NCBI GenBank assembly: GCA_024400545.1
Contig: JAKSMO010000005.1
Location: 1 to 58,950 of the forward strand
Length of the DNA: 58,950 nt
DNA from: Bacteroidales bacterium
Lineage (GTDB): Bacteria; Bacteroidota; Bacteroidia; Bacteroidales; P3
Direction: 5' to 3'
Below, piece by piece: positions 51,877 to 58,950 of this stretch (the first letter of the stretch is position 1; the number at the start of each line of letters is the position of its first letter). The notes under the pieces are model-generated. The model was given only the letters and a program-made list of their open reading frames with translations. It had not been told where the DNA came from and did not search any database. The position numbers and the translations under genes are program-made.

Positions 51877-52750
51877 GAAACCCCTTAACCCAGGTCGCGG
51901 TCTCGCCTCTATCTTGGGTGATATTGATGTCAATACCTTGAGCGGCAACGAGTCCGATGTCACCGCATCCATCAGCATGGTGGCCATCCGCGACATCGAG
52001 ACCAACCCCTTCCAGCCCCGTAAGGAATTCGACGAAACAGCACTCAACGAGCTGGCCCAGTCCATCCGCGAGCAAGGTGTTATCACGCCCATCACCGTGC
52101 GTCGTATGCCCGACGGCAAATACCAGCTCATTGCTGGCGAACGCCGTTTCCGCGCCTCGCAGCTGGCCGGCCTCACCGAGCTGCCTGCCTATATTCGCAT
52201 CGCCACCGATGGCCAGATGATGGAAATGGCTCTGGTCGAGAACATCCAGCGCGAAAATCTCAACGCCATGGAGATTGCGCTCTCCTACAACGCCCTTGTC
52301 GAAGAGTGCCAGCTCACCCACGAGCAGCTCAGTCAGCGTGTGGGTAAAGACCGCTCCACCATCACCAACTATCTGCGCCTGCTCAACCTCCCTGCCGAAA
52401 CCCAGCTTGCCCTCAGCAGCGGCCAAATCAGCATGGCCCATGCCCGCGCCCTCATCAATGTAGAGGATCCCGAGCAGCACCTCGCTATCCTGCACGACAT
52501 AGTCAACCGCCATCTCTCTGTCCACCAGACCGAGCAGATGGTCAAGGCCACCAAAGCTGCCGAAAAACCCAAGCCTCCTACCGCCAAGGCCGAGCTGCCC
52601 GCCACCCACACTGTTGCCGCTTCCCAGTTGCGCCAAAAGCTCAACTCCGAAGTCGAAATCAAGCGCTCCCGTCGTGGCAAAGGCACTATGACCATTCATT
52701 TCAACAACGACGAAGACTTTCAGCGTATCATGGAGTTGCTCCATTCATAA
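51866..52750 (+). CDS. parB: Chromosome-partitioning protein ParB (CTPase)
   Basis: The 294-residue protein has the ParB/Srx N-terminal domain with IETNPFQPRKEFDE and the CTP-binding box IAGERRFRASQLAGL, the HTH segment LSQRVGKDRSTITNYLRLL, and a C-terminal dimerisation tail rich in Lys and Glu. It binds parS, spreads as a CTP clamp and recruits ParA. The start overlaps parA by 11 bases, so translation is coupled. I found no parS-like palindrome near it by eye. Confidence 0.96.
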   Translation: MASKKPLNPGRGLASILGDIDVNTLSGNESDVTASISMVAIRDIETNPFQPRKEFDETALNELAQSIREQGVITPITVRRMPDGKYQLIAGERRFRASQLAGLTELPAYIRIATDGQMMEMALVENIQRENLNAMEIALSYNALVEECQLTHEQLSQRVGKDRSTITNYLRLLNLPAETQLALSSGQISMAHARALINVEDPEQHLAILHDIVNRHLSVHQTEQMVKATKAAEKPKPPTAKAELPATHTVAASQLRQKLNSEVEIKRSRRGKGTMTIHFNNDEDFQRIMELLHS

Positions 52751-52774
52751 TTGGTAGTATTACTTTAGATATTA

Positions 52775-53338
52775 ATGCGTAAAAGCCTGTTTATAATAGG
52801 ATTGCTGTTGTGCTTCTCTGCATCTGTCATGGCTCAGGAAGAGCTCGTCTCTGTGCGTCCTTCCCAAGTCACAGCCGCCGTCAAGTCCGACCACAGTCCT
52901 ACCAAGGCTCTCTTGCTGTCGCTCATTCCCGGTGGCGGTCAAATTTATAATCGCCAGGCTTGGAAAGTGCCCATCTTCTATGCCGCCTTGGGCGGGGTAG
53001 GCTACATGGCCTACAATTACTACACCGAGATGGTCACCTTCAAGCAAGAATACCTCCGTATCGGTTACGACGGCAGCTCCTCCTTGCCCAACTATCAGGG
53101 CTATCCCGGCAGCAGTATCTACAACCTCTACCAGTCGGCCAACAAGAATTTCCAAACCTTCTGCATCGTCACCCTTGCTGTGTATGGTTTCAACTTGTTG
53201 GACGCCTATGTCTTCGGTCATCTCTTCGACTTCAATGTCAGCGACGACCTCTCGCTCAACCTCTCGCCAGCCTTGTCGCCCGCCGCAGGTGGCGGCTTTG
53301 CTGTTGCTCCCACGCTAAACATGTCATTTACATTTTGA
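52775..53338 (+). CDS. DUF5683-family membrane protein
   Basis: The 187-residue protein has a signal peptide (SLFIIGLLLCFSASVMAQ) and the DUF5683 core: KALLLSLIPGGGQIYNRQAWKVPI, then a hydrophobic pair (YAALGGVGYMAYNYY, FCIVTLAVYGFNLLDAYVFGHL). DUF5683 genes often follow parAB in Bacteroidota, as here (24 bases after parB). It is probably anchored in the inner membrane or periplasm. Function is unknown. The next gene is exbB, 25 bases away, so the partition genes run straight into the Ton system. Confidence 0.88.
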   Translation: MRKSLFIIGLLLCFSASVMAQEELVSVRPSQVTAAVKSDHSPTKALLLSLIPGGGQIYNRQAWKVPIFYAALGGVGYMAYNYYTEMVTFKQEYLRIGYDGSSSLPNYQGYPGSSIYNLYQSANKNFQTFCIVTLAVYGFNLLDAYVFGHLFDFNVSDDLSLNLSPALSPAAGGGFAVAPTLNMSFTF

Positions 53339-53363
53339 TAATAAATAAACACACAACGAAACA

Positions 53364-54071
53364 ATGAACCCTATTTTAATGATTCAAGACGGCATGTCCG
53401 ACGTGCAGACTGCCGTAGATTCTGTGGCAGCTACTGCTGCTCCCGAGCGTATCACCCTTTGGAACATGGCCCTCAATGGTGGCTGGATTATGCTGGTGCT
53501 CTTACTCATGCTCGCACTTGCCATCTATATTGCCGTCGAACGCTATCTTGCTCTCCGCCAGGCCATCAAAGAGGATGACGACGACCAGTTCATGAACAAT
53601 ATCCGCGAATATATTCATAAAGGCGACGTTGATGGTGCCCGCGCACTCTCCAAGCAGACCAACTCGCCCCTTTCCCGCATGGTCGATAAGGGTCTCAGCC
53701 GTCTGGGCCGTCCCCTCAGCGACATCCAGGCAGCCATCGAGAACGAAGGCAAACTCGAAGTAGCCCGTCTCGAAAAGCGTGTCTCCCTCGTAGCCACTGT
53801 GGCCTCCCTTGGCCCCATGATCGGTTTCCTCGGCACTGTCACCGGTATGGTTACCTGCTTCCAGGATATGTCCCACGCCGGCAACAATATTGAAATCGCC
53901 ACTCTTGCCACCGGTATGTACCAGGCCATGGTCACCACCATCGGCGGTCTTATCGTCGGCATCATCTGCTACTTCCTTTACAATATTCTCGTAACCCGCA
54001 TCAACAAAGTAGTCCTCGATATCGAAGTCCGCGCTTCCGAATTCATGGATCTCCTCCACGAACCCGCATAA
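53364..54071 (+). CDS. exbB: ExbB/TolQ/MotA proton-channel subunit
   Basis: The 235-residue protein has the three helices of ExbB: NGGWIMLVLLLMLALAIYIA near residue 37, SLVATVASLGPMIGFLGTVTGM near 140 and YQAMVTTIGGLIVGIICYFL near 190. The second carries the conserved LGPMIGFLGTVTGM of the channel. A first 30-residue N-tail is polar. It forms the pentameric proton channel that energises TonB. It is followed by exbD after 41 bases. Confidence 0.94.
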   Translation: MNPILMIQDGMSDVQTAVDSVAATAAPERITLWNMALNGGWIMLVLLLMLALAIYIAVERYLALRQAIKEDDDDQFMNNIREYIHKGDVDGARALSKQTNSPLSRMVDKGLSRLGRPLSDIQAAIENEGKLEVARLEKRVSLVATVASLGPMIGFLGTVTGMVTCFQDMSHAGNNIEIATLATGMYQAMVTTIGGLIVGIICYFLYNILVTRINKVVLDIEVRASEFMDLLHEPA

Positions 54072-54112
54072 TCGTTCCGAGTTTATTTCACCTCATTTAA
54101 AAACGCATCACT

Positions 54113-54526
54113 ATGATCGAAACTCGCAATAAACTCACCATCGAGAACAACAACTCCACCATGTCCGACCTGGTGTTCCTTCTCTTGGTATTCTTCATGA
54201 TGACTTCCACCCTCATCAGCCCCAATGCCGTCAAGCTCCTCCTTCCCGAGAGTGGCAGCAAAACTATGGCCAAGCAGAATGTCACCGTTTATATCGACGA
54301 AAACTTCAACTTCCAGGTTGGCGACACTCCCACCGATGCCAGCGGCCTCCAGTCGCTCATCCAGTCTGGCATCGGCTCCGGTATCGACGATGCCTGTGTG
54401 GTGCTCCGTTCCGATAAGACCGTTCCTGTGCAATACGTTGTCAATGTAATTGATGCCGTCAACGCCATCAACGACCAAACCGGCAGCAAACACAAGGTCA
54501 TCCTTGCCACATCGCCTAAAAAATAA
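54113..54526 (+). CDS. exbD: ExbD/TolR-family biopolymer transport protein
   Basis: The 137-residue protein has a single N-terminal helix (MSDLVFLLLVFFMMTSTLI) with the essential Asp just at its start (SDLV), then a periplasmic ExbD domain (VTVYIDENFNFQVGDTP to VILATSPKK). It works with ExbB as the rotor or coupling part. Many Bacteroidota have two exbD genes in tandem; only one is seen here. The tonB gene starts 31 bases later. Confidence 0.94.
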   Translation: MIETRNKLTIENNNSTMSDLVFLLLVFFMMTSTLISPNAVKLLLPESGSKTMAKQNVTVYIDENFNFQVGDTPTDASGLQSLIQSGIGSGIDDACVVLRSDKTVPVQYVVNVIDAVNAINDQTGSKHKVILATSPKK

Positions 54527-54557
54527 TGTTTCCACGAAATCATAATACATTCATATT

Positions 54558-55322
54558 ATGACTCAAGAACAGAAAAATAAATTCATCTCAGGTGGTACCA
54601 CGGCCCTTGTGCTGGGTCTCATTCTCATCATCTGCCTGTCCTTCGGCTACGACCCGCCCGATCCTCCCATTCCTGAAGAGGGTGTCGAGGTCAATCTGGG
54701 CAATAGCGACTTCGGCTCTGGCAATAATCCCATGCCCGATCCCAGTCCGTCTTCCAGCGCGCCCCAGCCCGCTGCCGCTGCCGAGAATGTCAGCACCCAG
54801 CGTACCGAGAGCACCGTGCCCATCAACAGCTCCGACAAGCCCACCACATCTAAGGTCAACAACGAGACTCCCACCACCACCCAGCCCGAAAAGCCCAAAG
54901 AACCCGAAATTAATACTAATGCGCTCTTTAAGAAGAATGGCAGTAAGACTAAGGGCGGTTCCGAAGGTGTCTCCCAGGGCGCCGGCAATCAGGGCAAAGA
55001 AGGCGGCGACCCCAACAGTAACCGCTACGACGGCACCCCTGGCAAAGGCGGAGCAGGTTTCAGTCTCTCCGGCCGTAGCGCCAAGGCTCTGCCATCGCCC
55101 TCCGTCAACAACAACAAAGAAGGCAAAGTTGTAGTTAAGATTTGGGTTGACCGCAGCGGTAATGTCACTCAGGTTTCCGCACCCGAAAAAGGCTCCACCC
55201 TCACCGACGCCAGCTATGTCCAGCTGTCCAAAAATGCGGCCATGAAGGCCAAATTCAGCGCCAAGGACGATGCTCCCGAAGTGCAGACCGGCACCATCAC
55301 CTATGTCTTCCGCAACAACTAA
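54558..55322 (+). CDS. tonB: TonB-like energy transducer
   Basis: The 254-residue protein has one N-terminal membrane helix (GGTTALVLGLILIICLSFGY), a long Pro/Ser/Gly/Asn-rich spacer (about 35-180, PPDPPIPEEG to SGRSAKALPSP), and a C-terminal TonB-like beta-alpha-beta domain (VVKIWVDRSGNVTQVS, SKNAAMKAKFSA, GTITYVFRNN). The spacer is glycine/asparagine-rich rather than proline/lysine-rich, which is unusual but common in this phylum. It couples the ExbBD proton motor to outer-membrane receptors. It closes the exbB-exbD-tonB unit; a hairpin (55339-55374) follows. Confidence 0.92.
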   Translation: MTQEQKNKFISGGTTALVLGLILIICLSFGYDPPDPPIPEEGVEVNLGNSDFGSGNNPMPDPSPSSSAPQPAAAAENVSTQRTESTVPINSSDKPTTSKVNNETPTTTQPEKPKEPEINTNALFKKNGSKTKGGSEGVSQGAGNQGKEGGDPNSNRYDGTPGKGGAGFSLSGRSAKALPSPSVNNNKEGKVVVKIWVDRSGNVTQVSAPEKGSTLTDASYVQLSKNAAMKAKFSAKDDAPEVQTGTITYVFRNN

Positions 55323-55338
55323 ATAGAATCCTAAAACT

Positions 55339-55374
55339 AAATGTAGATTGCAGCACTCCCTGCAATCTACATTT
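55339..55374. terminator. Terminator-like hairpin after tonB
   Basis: A perfect 15-bp stem (AAATGTAGATTGCAG and its complement, 6-nt loop) lies 17 bases after the tonB stop and 20 before the S4-protein gene. The arms share TGTAGATTG with the hairpin at 20537-20608. Confidence 0.75.
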
Positions 55375-55393
55375 TATATTCACCAATTCACCC

Positions 55394-55771
55394 ATGTCCG
55401 ACCCCATCCGACTCGACAAATACCTCTGGGCCATCCGCCTCTACAAAACCCGCAGCCTCGCCACCGAGGCCTGTCGCTGTGGTCATGTGCGTATGAATGG
55501 CATGCCCCTAAAAGCCTCCCACGAAATCAAAGTGGGCGAAATCTACGAACTCTCCATCGAGCAGCTCCACAAAGTAGTCCAGGTCAAAGAACTTCTAGGC
55601 AACAGGGTAGGGGCCAAACTGCTCGAAAACTATGTGGCCGACCTCACCCCGCCCGAAGAATACGAGCGCATCCAGCTTATCCGCCAATATGCTTTCGAAA
55701 AGCGCGATCGAGGCTCTGGTCGCCCCACCAAGCGCGAACGTCGCGATATTGAGGAATTTAAATATAAATAA
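55394..55771 (+). CDS. Hsp15-like S4-domain RNA-binding protein
   Basis: The 125-residue protein has an S4 fold at residues 5-65 (RLDKYLWAIRLYKTRSLATE, CRCGHVRMNGMPLKASHEI, VGEIYELSI) followed by a basic C-terminal helix (PTKRERRDIEEFKYK). This matches HslR/Hsp15, which binds stalled 50S subunits carrying peptidyl-tRNA. It stands alone between tonB and the sigma factor gene. It is a ribosome-rescue protein by family knowledge; the same fold also occurs in other S4 proteins, so the role is probable and not certain. Confidence 0.9.
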   Translation: MSDPIRLDKYLWAIRLYKTRSLATEACRCGHVRMNGMPLKASHEIKVGEIYELSIEQLHKVVQVKELLGNRVGAKLLENYVADLTPPEEYERIQLIRQYAFEKRDRGSGRPTKRERRDIEEFKYK

Positions 55772-55851
55772 TTGCTGAACAATTGTATTAAGTTCTTAAC
55801 TTAAACCATTACTTCAAATTCAAATCACCCCATAACACACCCCATCACACC

Positions 55852-56388
55852 ATGAACGAAGAAGAGGTGATCAAAGACATCCTGGCTGGCAACGTCAACC
55901 GTTATTCCGAAATTGTGCGTGAGTATCAGACCATAGTGGCCAACCTCTGTTTCAAGATAGGCGGTCCTAAGATGGATATCCCCGAGCTCACGCAGCAGGT
56001 CTTCGTCGAGCTCTATTCTGCCTTGCCGCGCTTCAAATTCCAGTCCAAGCTCAGCACTTTCATCTATCGCATCACTGTCAATGTAGTCTGCAAAGAAATC
56101 AAGCACAACAGCCGTTGGCTCACTTCTGCCGAAGGGGCCACCCTGCCCGAAATTACCGCCGACCAGCCCAATGCCGAACAGGCCATCGTCTATTCCGAGC
56201 GCCATCAAAATCTCCATCGCGCTATTGGACGTCTCCATACCGAGCAGCGCACAGCCCTTGTGCTCTACACCTTCAACGATTTCTCCTACAACGATATAGC
56301 CGAAGTGATGCAGTGCACCGTGGCCAAAGTAGAATCGCTGATTTTCCGTGCCCGCAAAAATTTGAAAAAAATATTAGGCCAACAATAA
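55852..56388 (+). CDS. ECF-type sigma factor
   Basis: The 178-residue protein has the two sigma-70 domains. Sigma-2 at about 20-85 (IVREYQTIVANLCFKIG, ELTQQVFVELYSALPRFKFQ, LSTFIYRITVNVVCKEIKHN) and sigma-4 at about 115-175 (RAIGRLHTEQRTALVLYTFN, SYNDIAEVMQCTVAKVESLIFRAR) are joined by a linker; there is no sigma-1.1 or sigma-3. It is the first gene of a three-gene unit with a membrane anti-sigma candidate and a Spy-like periplasmic protein, which suggests an envelope-stress response. Its own promoter could not be identified. Confidence 0.94.
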   Translation: MNEEEVIKDILAGNVNRYSEIVREYQTIVANLCFKIGGPKMDIPELTQQVFVELYSALPRFKFQSKLSTFIYRITVNVVCKEIKHNSRWLTSAEGATLPEITADQPNAEQAIVYSERHQNLHRAIGRLHTEQRTALVLYTFNDFSYNDIAEVMQCTVAKVESLIFRARKNLKKILGQQ

Positions 56389-56441
56389 AAGAAATTAATA
56401 AAAAGCAATACTCAATCATAAGAATAGTTCAACTTAGTAAT

Positions 56442-56771
56442 ATGACCGACGACAACCTCATACTCCAACAGCTGCGCGAAATCAACTACCCCGGCCATGT
56501 TGATGTCACCGACGCCGTGATGCGGCAGGTGTCCAACACGCCACTCACCCCCGTGCTACGTCCCAAATATCGTTGGCGCAATATCTCCATAGGTGTTGCT
56601 GCCTGCGCCGTGCTCTTTGTTGCCATCAACATCACCCGGCTCTTCACCCACAACTATGACGAAGCTCAGATTTGCTCCAACCTCTACGAAATCTACGACT
56701 ATCATGCCGACTATGGCACCGACCAGGCCAGCTACTACTCGTTGGGAGCCATCGAGTCCTTGTACGAATAA
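56442..56771 (+). CDS. Single-pass membrane protein, candidate anti-sigma factor
   Basis: I start at the ATG at 56442 (MTDDNLILQQLREINYPGHV), 53 bases after the sigma gene; the longer frame through the sigma gene is a shadow. The 109-residue protein has a 45-residue cytoplasmic part, one helix (ISIGVAACAVLFVAINITRL) near residue 48 and a 40-residue acidic, Tyr-rich periplasmic tail (DEAQICSNLYEIYDYHADYG). Position and topology fit an anti-sigma factor. No zinc (HxxxCxxC) motif is seen, so it is not a ZAS-type. Function inferred from neighbours only. Confidence 0.7.
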   Translation: MTDDNLILQQLREINYPGHVDVTDAVMRQVSNTPLTPVLRPKYRWRNISIGVAACAVLFVAINITRLFTHNYDEAQICSNLYEIYDYHADYGTDQASYYSLGAIESLYE

Positions 56772-56798
56772 CCCACACCATATTAAACTCACGACCAT

Positions 56799-57227
56799 AT
56801 GAAAAAAGCAACACTCTTTATCCTTGTGATCCTTCTTACTGCCAGTCTCTATGCTCAGCGCCCCCACGGGCAGGGCGGTCCCAAACCCCACAAACCCTTC
56901 AATGTCGAGGCTGTTGTCAGCGACCTCAGTGCCGTGCAGAAAAAGAAACTCGAGTCCGTCACCAACGATAGCAAGAAACGTGTCGATAAGCTCCAGGCCG
57001 AACTCAAAAACGTTCGCCAGCAGATCCGGACACTTATGGATAAAGACGGCGACAACTCAGCCAAACTATTCCCCTTGCTCGATCGCGAAGGTGTGCTCCA
57101 GGCCGAGATAACTAAAGAGATGTACAATACGCGTCTCCTTATCGATGAGATTCTCACTCCCGACCAGCTTAAAGAGCTCCGCACCAAACTGGCTGCCGAA
57201 CGTCCCAAACGCCCTCACCACCGCTAA
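56799..57227 (+). CDS. Spy/CpxP-like periplasmic protein
   Basis: The 142-residue protein has a signal peptide (ATLFILVILLTASLYAQ), a His/Pro/Gly-rich linker (RPHGQGGPKPHKPF), a long helical coiled-coil part with two LTxxQ-like motifs (LSAVQKKKLESV near 43, LTPDQLKELRTKL near 118) and a basic, His-rich C-terminus (PKRPHHR). This is the Spy/CpxP fold, an ATP-independent periplasmic chaperone or stress sensor. It follows the anti-sigma candidate by 27 bases; together they look like a CnrYXH-like or Spy-type envelope-stress module. The His-rich ends could bind metal. The unit ends at the terminator at 57255-57293. Confidence 0.85.
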   Translation: MKKATLFILVILLTASLYAQRPHGQGGPKPHKPFNVEAVVSDLSAVQKKKLESVTNDSKKRVDKLQAELKNVRQQIRTLMDKDGDNSAKLFPLLDREGVLQAEITKEMYNTRLLIDEILTPDQLKELRTKLAAERPKRPHHR

Positions 57228-57254
57228 TCCTTGCCACGCAAGCATTACATATTA

Positions 57255-57293
57255 ACAGCCACTGCCGCAAATTGCGTCGGTGGCTGTTTTTTC
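57255..57293 (+). terminator. Terminator of the sigma/Spy unit
   Basis: A 9-bp perfect base stem (AACAGCCAC / GTGGCTGTT) extends by a near-perfect upper stem to a 3-nt loop and ends in a T-run. Confidence 0.88.
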
Positions 57294-57487
57294 TACTCTC
57301 CTCATTCAACTATCAACTAAATAAAGTGCACAGCATTATGCAATAATGAAATGCGTAATTTCGCCGCGATACCATAGATGCACCACATCAAGTCCCATAT
57401 TCATCCCATATGTTTCCTTTTCTCATTGTATTACCAGTACTAAGAATACACTTTGGGCTTAGGCTGTGGTTGGGGTTTGGTGTGGAT

Positions 57488-58672
57488 CTACTCCGAGGGG
57501 TCTGTGCTCTGTTCTTTTACGATAGCTTCTGCCATACTGTTTAGCGACACGCATTCTTCTCGGCTGCATCTGCCTTTGTTCTCTATCCGCGGCCAGTCGC
57601 TGGGCACCAGTAGCAGTACCTGCCCGTTGGCACAATAGTCATACAGTCCTCCGGGGCATTGCGCCAAATCCGAGAAACCATTGTCTTGCAGCTGTATGAT
57701 AGAATGGCCCTCGCGCAAACAGACATCCCGCACGGCAACCTCATGAGGGCTGACAAAAGGGCTCACCAAGGCGTAACCACGCCGAGCTTTGAGCACACAG
57801 TCGTTCTGATGCGCACGCCGAGCTTCTATGTCGTTGTCGCGCTCCCATTTGTAGCGGCAATGCACCTGCACGCGAGCAAGAGCCAGCAGGTTGACATTGC
57901 CGATGGCATCGAATGTTCGTCCGGCTATCACAATACCTCTGATAGGCAGCAGCCAGCAAGGCTTATGCGTACGCAACCATCTGTGCGACGGATTGTTATG
58001 GACATATTCTATCATGGCTTTCAATTGGCCTTTGCGCCGCAATCTGGTTTCGTCAAAATCCTCGGCAAAGAGGGCATGCTGCTCAATAATGCGAGGCGTA
58101 GCATTCTTTAAGAAAGAAGCTATACCGGACTGAGATTCAGCCTCCTCGTCCGATACATTAAGGCGGCAAATCTCTCCGTCCATCACCACAGCCGCCCCAT
58201 GGTCGCCACCCAATCCCAGATAGGTCCTCAGCGCTTTGTTGCAGCCTTGCTTAAAACCGCGGATTACAACACCCAGCTTCTGCGCCATGGGCTGCCTCAC
58301 AAACAGCACAAAATGAATATGTTCCGGCATCACGCAGGCTGCCAGTATCTGCACATCGTTGCCCTTCCTAGCCTCCTGGGCCGGTATTTCCTGGATCTTG
58401 CGTTGGATATCTCTGCCTAAGGGGGTGAACTCCACTTTTGCCGTCTCGGCCAACTGTCGTTCCGTCAGCGTTCTACCATCTGCCAAGGCATATCGGACCA
58501 CCCCGTCTGCTCCCACGACCTTGCTACGTTCGTTGTCACCTCCGCAATCCACCATCCGCCCCAGCACCTGACAGCGGTCACTCACCACCAAGGTGATATG
58601 GTAGATACACCGCTCTCTATAGTCATGCAGCGGATGATGCTTGCGATGGGTCGGTTTAGATGGATTGTTCAT
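57488..58672 (-). CDS. Y1/RAYT-type tyrosine transposase fused to a DprA/SLOG-like domain
   Basis: I start at the ATG at 58672 (MNNPSKPTHRKHHPLHDYRE), just inside the promoter; upstream in-frame codons run through it. The 394-residue protein begins with a Y1-transposase fold: IYHITLVV, the HUH motif as PEHIHFVLF (His118, His120) and the nucleophile helix MIEYVHNNPSHRWL (Tyr223), the RAYT variant of YVH-NP. RAYTs are usually 150-230 residues. Here a further 150 residues (about 245-390) follow: GIVIAGRTFDAIGNVNLL, ARRGYALVSPFVSPHEVAV, GHSIIQLQDNGF and DYCANGQVLLLVPSD resemble the DprA/SLOG Rossmann fold. It may bind and process single-stranded REP hairpins; a REP-like palindrome lies 249 bases upstream. 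Confidence 0.8.
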   Translation of the reverse strand: MNNPSKPTHRKHHPLHDYRERCIYHITLVVSDRCQVLGRMVDCGGDNERSKVVGADGVVRYALADGRTLTERQLAETAKVEFTPLGRDIQRKIQEIPAQEARKGNDVQILAACVMPEHIHFVLFVRQPMAQKLGVVIRGFKQGCNKALRTYLGLGGDHGAAVVMDGEICRLNVSDEEAESQSGIASFLKNATPRIIEQHALFAEDFDETRLRRKGQLKAMIEYVHNNPSHRWLRTHKPCWLLPIRGIVIAGRTFDAIGNVNLLALARVQVHCRYKWERDNDIEARRAHQNDCVLKARRGYALVSPFVSPHEVAVRDVCLREGHSIIQLQDNGFSDLAQCPGGLYDYCANGQVLLLVPSDWPRIENKGRCSREECVSLNSMAEAIVKEQSTDPSE

Positions 58673-58687
58673 GCGAGAATTGAAATG

Positions 58688-58695
58688 CAAAGATA
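58688..58695 (-). promoter_or_regulatory. Bacteroidota -7 box for the transposase-like gene (TATCTTTG)
   Basis: The minus strand reads TATCTTTG with 15 nt between the box and the chosen start codon. It confirms the ATG at 58672 over the longer frame. Confidence 0.65.
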
Positions 58696-58920
58696 CAAAA
58701 AAAATCTCAGGTAGACAGAAAAAAAGTAATAATAAAATATAACCAAATATGGAACAATAAAATATTAAAGTAGAAAAATTGGCGGTGAATTGCAAATCCG
58801 ACACAACGAAAGCTCTACCCGTCTGCGAGTCATCGTCCCCGTCCACCTCCAAGACCATCCCACGGTCGCCGCCCATCCCATAATCTCCTTACTATAGAAA
58901 TGCCAATCCGCCAACCCGTT

Positions 58921-58943
58921 GCATCGGATTTGCAATCCGATGC
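58921..58943. repeat. REP-like palindrome
   Basis: GCATCGGATT, a 3-nt TGC loop, then AATCCGATGC is a perfect 10-bp hairpin. A related half-site (TTGCAAATCCGA, 58790-58801) and a CAATCCGCCAACCC stretch lie on the transposase side. Such GCATCGGATT-type palindromes are multi-copy in Bacteroidota genomes as I remember them, and fit RAYT substrates. The window ends 7 bases later. Confidence 0.7.
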
Positions 58944-58950
58944 CTCTTAC

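Noticed and set aside
50510-53400. parS site close to parAB
   Set aside because: No 16-bp TGTTNCACGTGNAACA-like palindrome found by eye.
1-58950. CRISPR array, tRNA, rRNA, prophage or conjugative element
   Set aside because: No regular spacer-repeat array, cloverleaf, rRNA core or phage or transfer gene was recognised; the two tandem arrays have units of only 8-9 bp.

Overview
The window reads as a chromosomal segment of an anaerobic member of the Bacteroidota, most likely the order Bacteroidales. Three things point there. First, the intergenic regions repeatedly carry the Bacteroidota -7 promoter box (TAnnTTTG), usually as TATCTTTG or TATATTTG. Second, many genes belong to families largely confined to this phylum (DUF6029, DUF6913, DUF6427, DUF5683, DUF3276, Omp28-like lipoproteins, T9SS-sorted proteases). 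Third, the metabolism is that of an anaerobe: crotonase and 3-hydroxybutyryl-CoA dehydrogenase, [FeFe]-hydrogenase maturase HydG, and the KorAB 2-oxoacid:ferredoxin oxidoreductase. I see no tRNA, rRNA, CRISPR array, phage or conjugative element.

Layout, 0-10 kb. A partial exported-protein gene runs off the left edge; a decayed copy of its signal-peptide region lies at 2.9-3.0 kb. Between them are a small ORF and a fimbrillin-like lipoprotein. Then come a RlaP-like nucleotidyltransferase, hbd and crt (minus strand, separated by a 9-bp CTAG-periodic repeat), an intergenic region with thirteen 8-bp tandem units, a TM1266-like regulator with hydG, a Cys-rich hypothetical protein and the queuosine genes queC-queD-queE.

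Layout, 10-24 kb. The minus strand carries a glycosyltransferase, an intact transglutaminase (DUF3857), a paralogue that has lost the catalytic triad, and a 29-residue membrane peptide coupled to it by an ATGA overlap. An HtrA protease follows on the plus strand. The agmatine-to-putrescine pair aguA/aguB, a DUF4105 protein, an MscS channel, a DUF1015 protein, a four-helix-bundle protein and gcvT complete this part. A structured, terminator-ended non-coding region lies upstream of gcvT.

Layout, 24-38.6 kb. Thirteen tightly packed minus-strand genes run from a MORN-repeat protein down to a T9SS-sorted M6 metalloprotease. They include a subtilase, rnhB, dapA, a prenyl diphosphate synthase, a TlpA/DUF6029/Omp28 envelope-redox set and a MATE transporter, and end at a strong terminator.

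Layout, 38.6-58.9 kb. A 690-bp gap marks a strand switch and holds a promoter-to-terminator unit that may be a small RNA. To its right everything to 57.2 kb is on the plus strand: korA-korB, valS, a lipoprotein, a GT2, dnaB (apparently leaderless), a deoxyhypusine-synthase homologue, a cysteine desulfidase-like protein, a DUF3276 protein, parA-parB, DUF5683, exbB-exbD-tonB, an Hsp15-like S4 protein and an ECF sigma/anti-sigma/Spy module. The right end carries a tyrosine (HUH) transposase-like gene with a DprA/SLOG-like C-terminal domain, followed by a REP-like palindrome.

Most striking items: the transposase fusion with its palindrome, the dead/live transglutaminase pair with a coupled micropeptide, two candidate small RNAs, two strictly periodic short tandem repeats, the leaderless dnaB promoter, and the deoxyhypusine-synthase homologue in a bacterium that also encodes AguA/AguB. 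No searches were run; all family names come from recognising motifs and sequence style.
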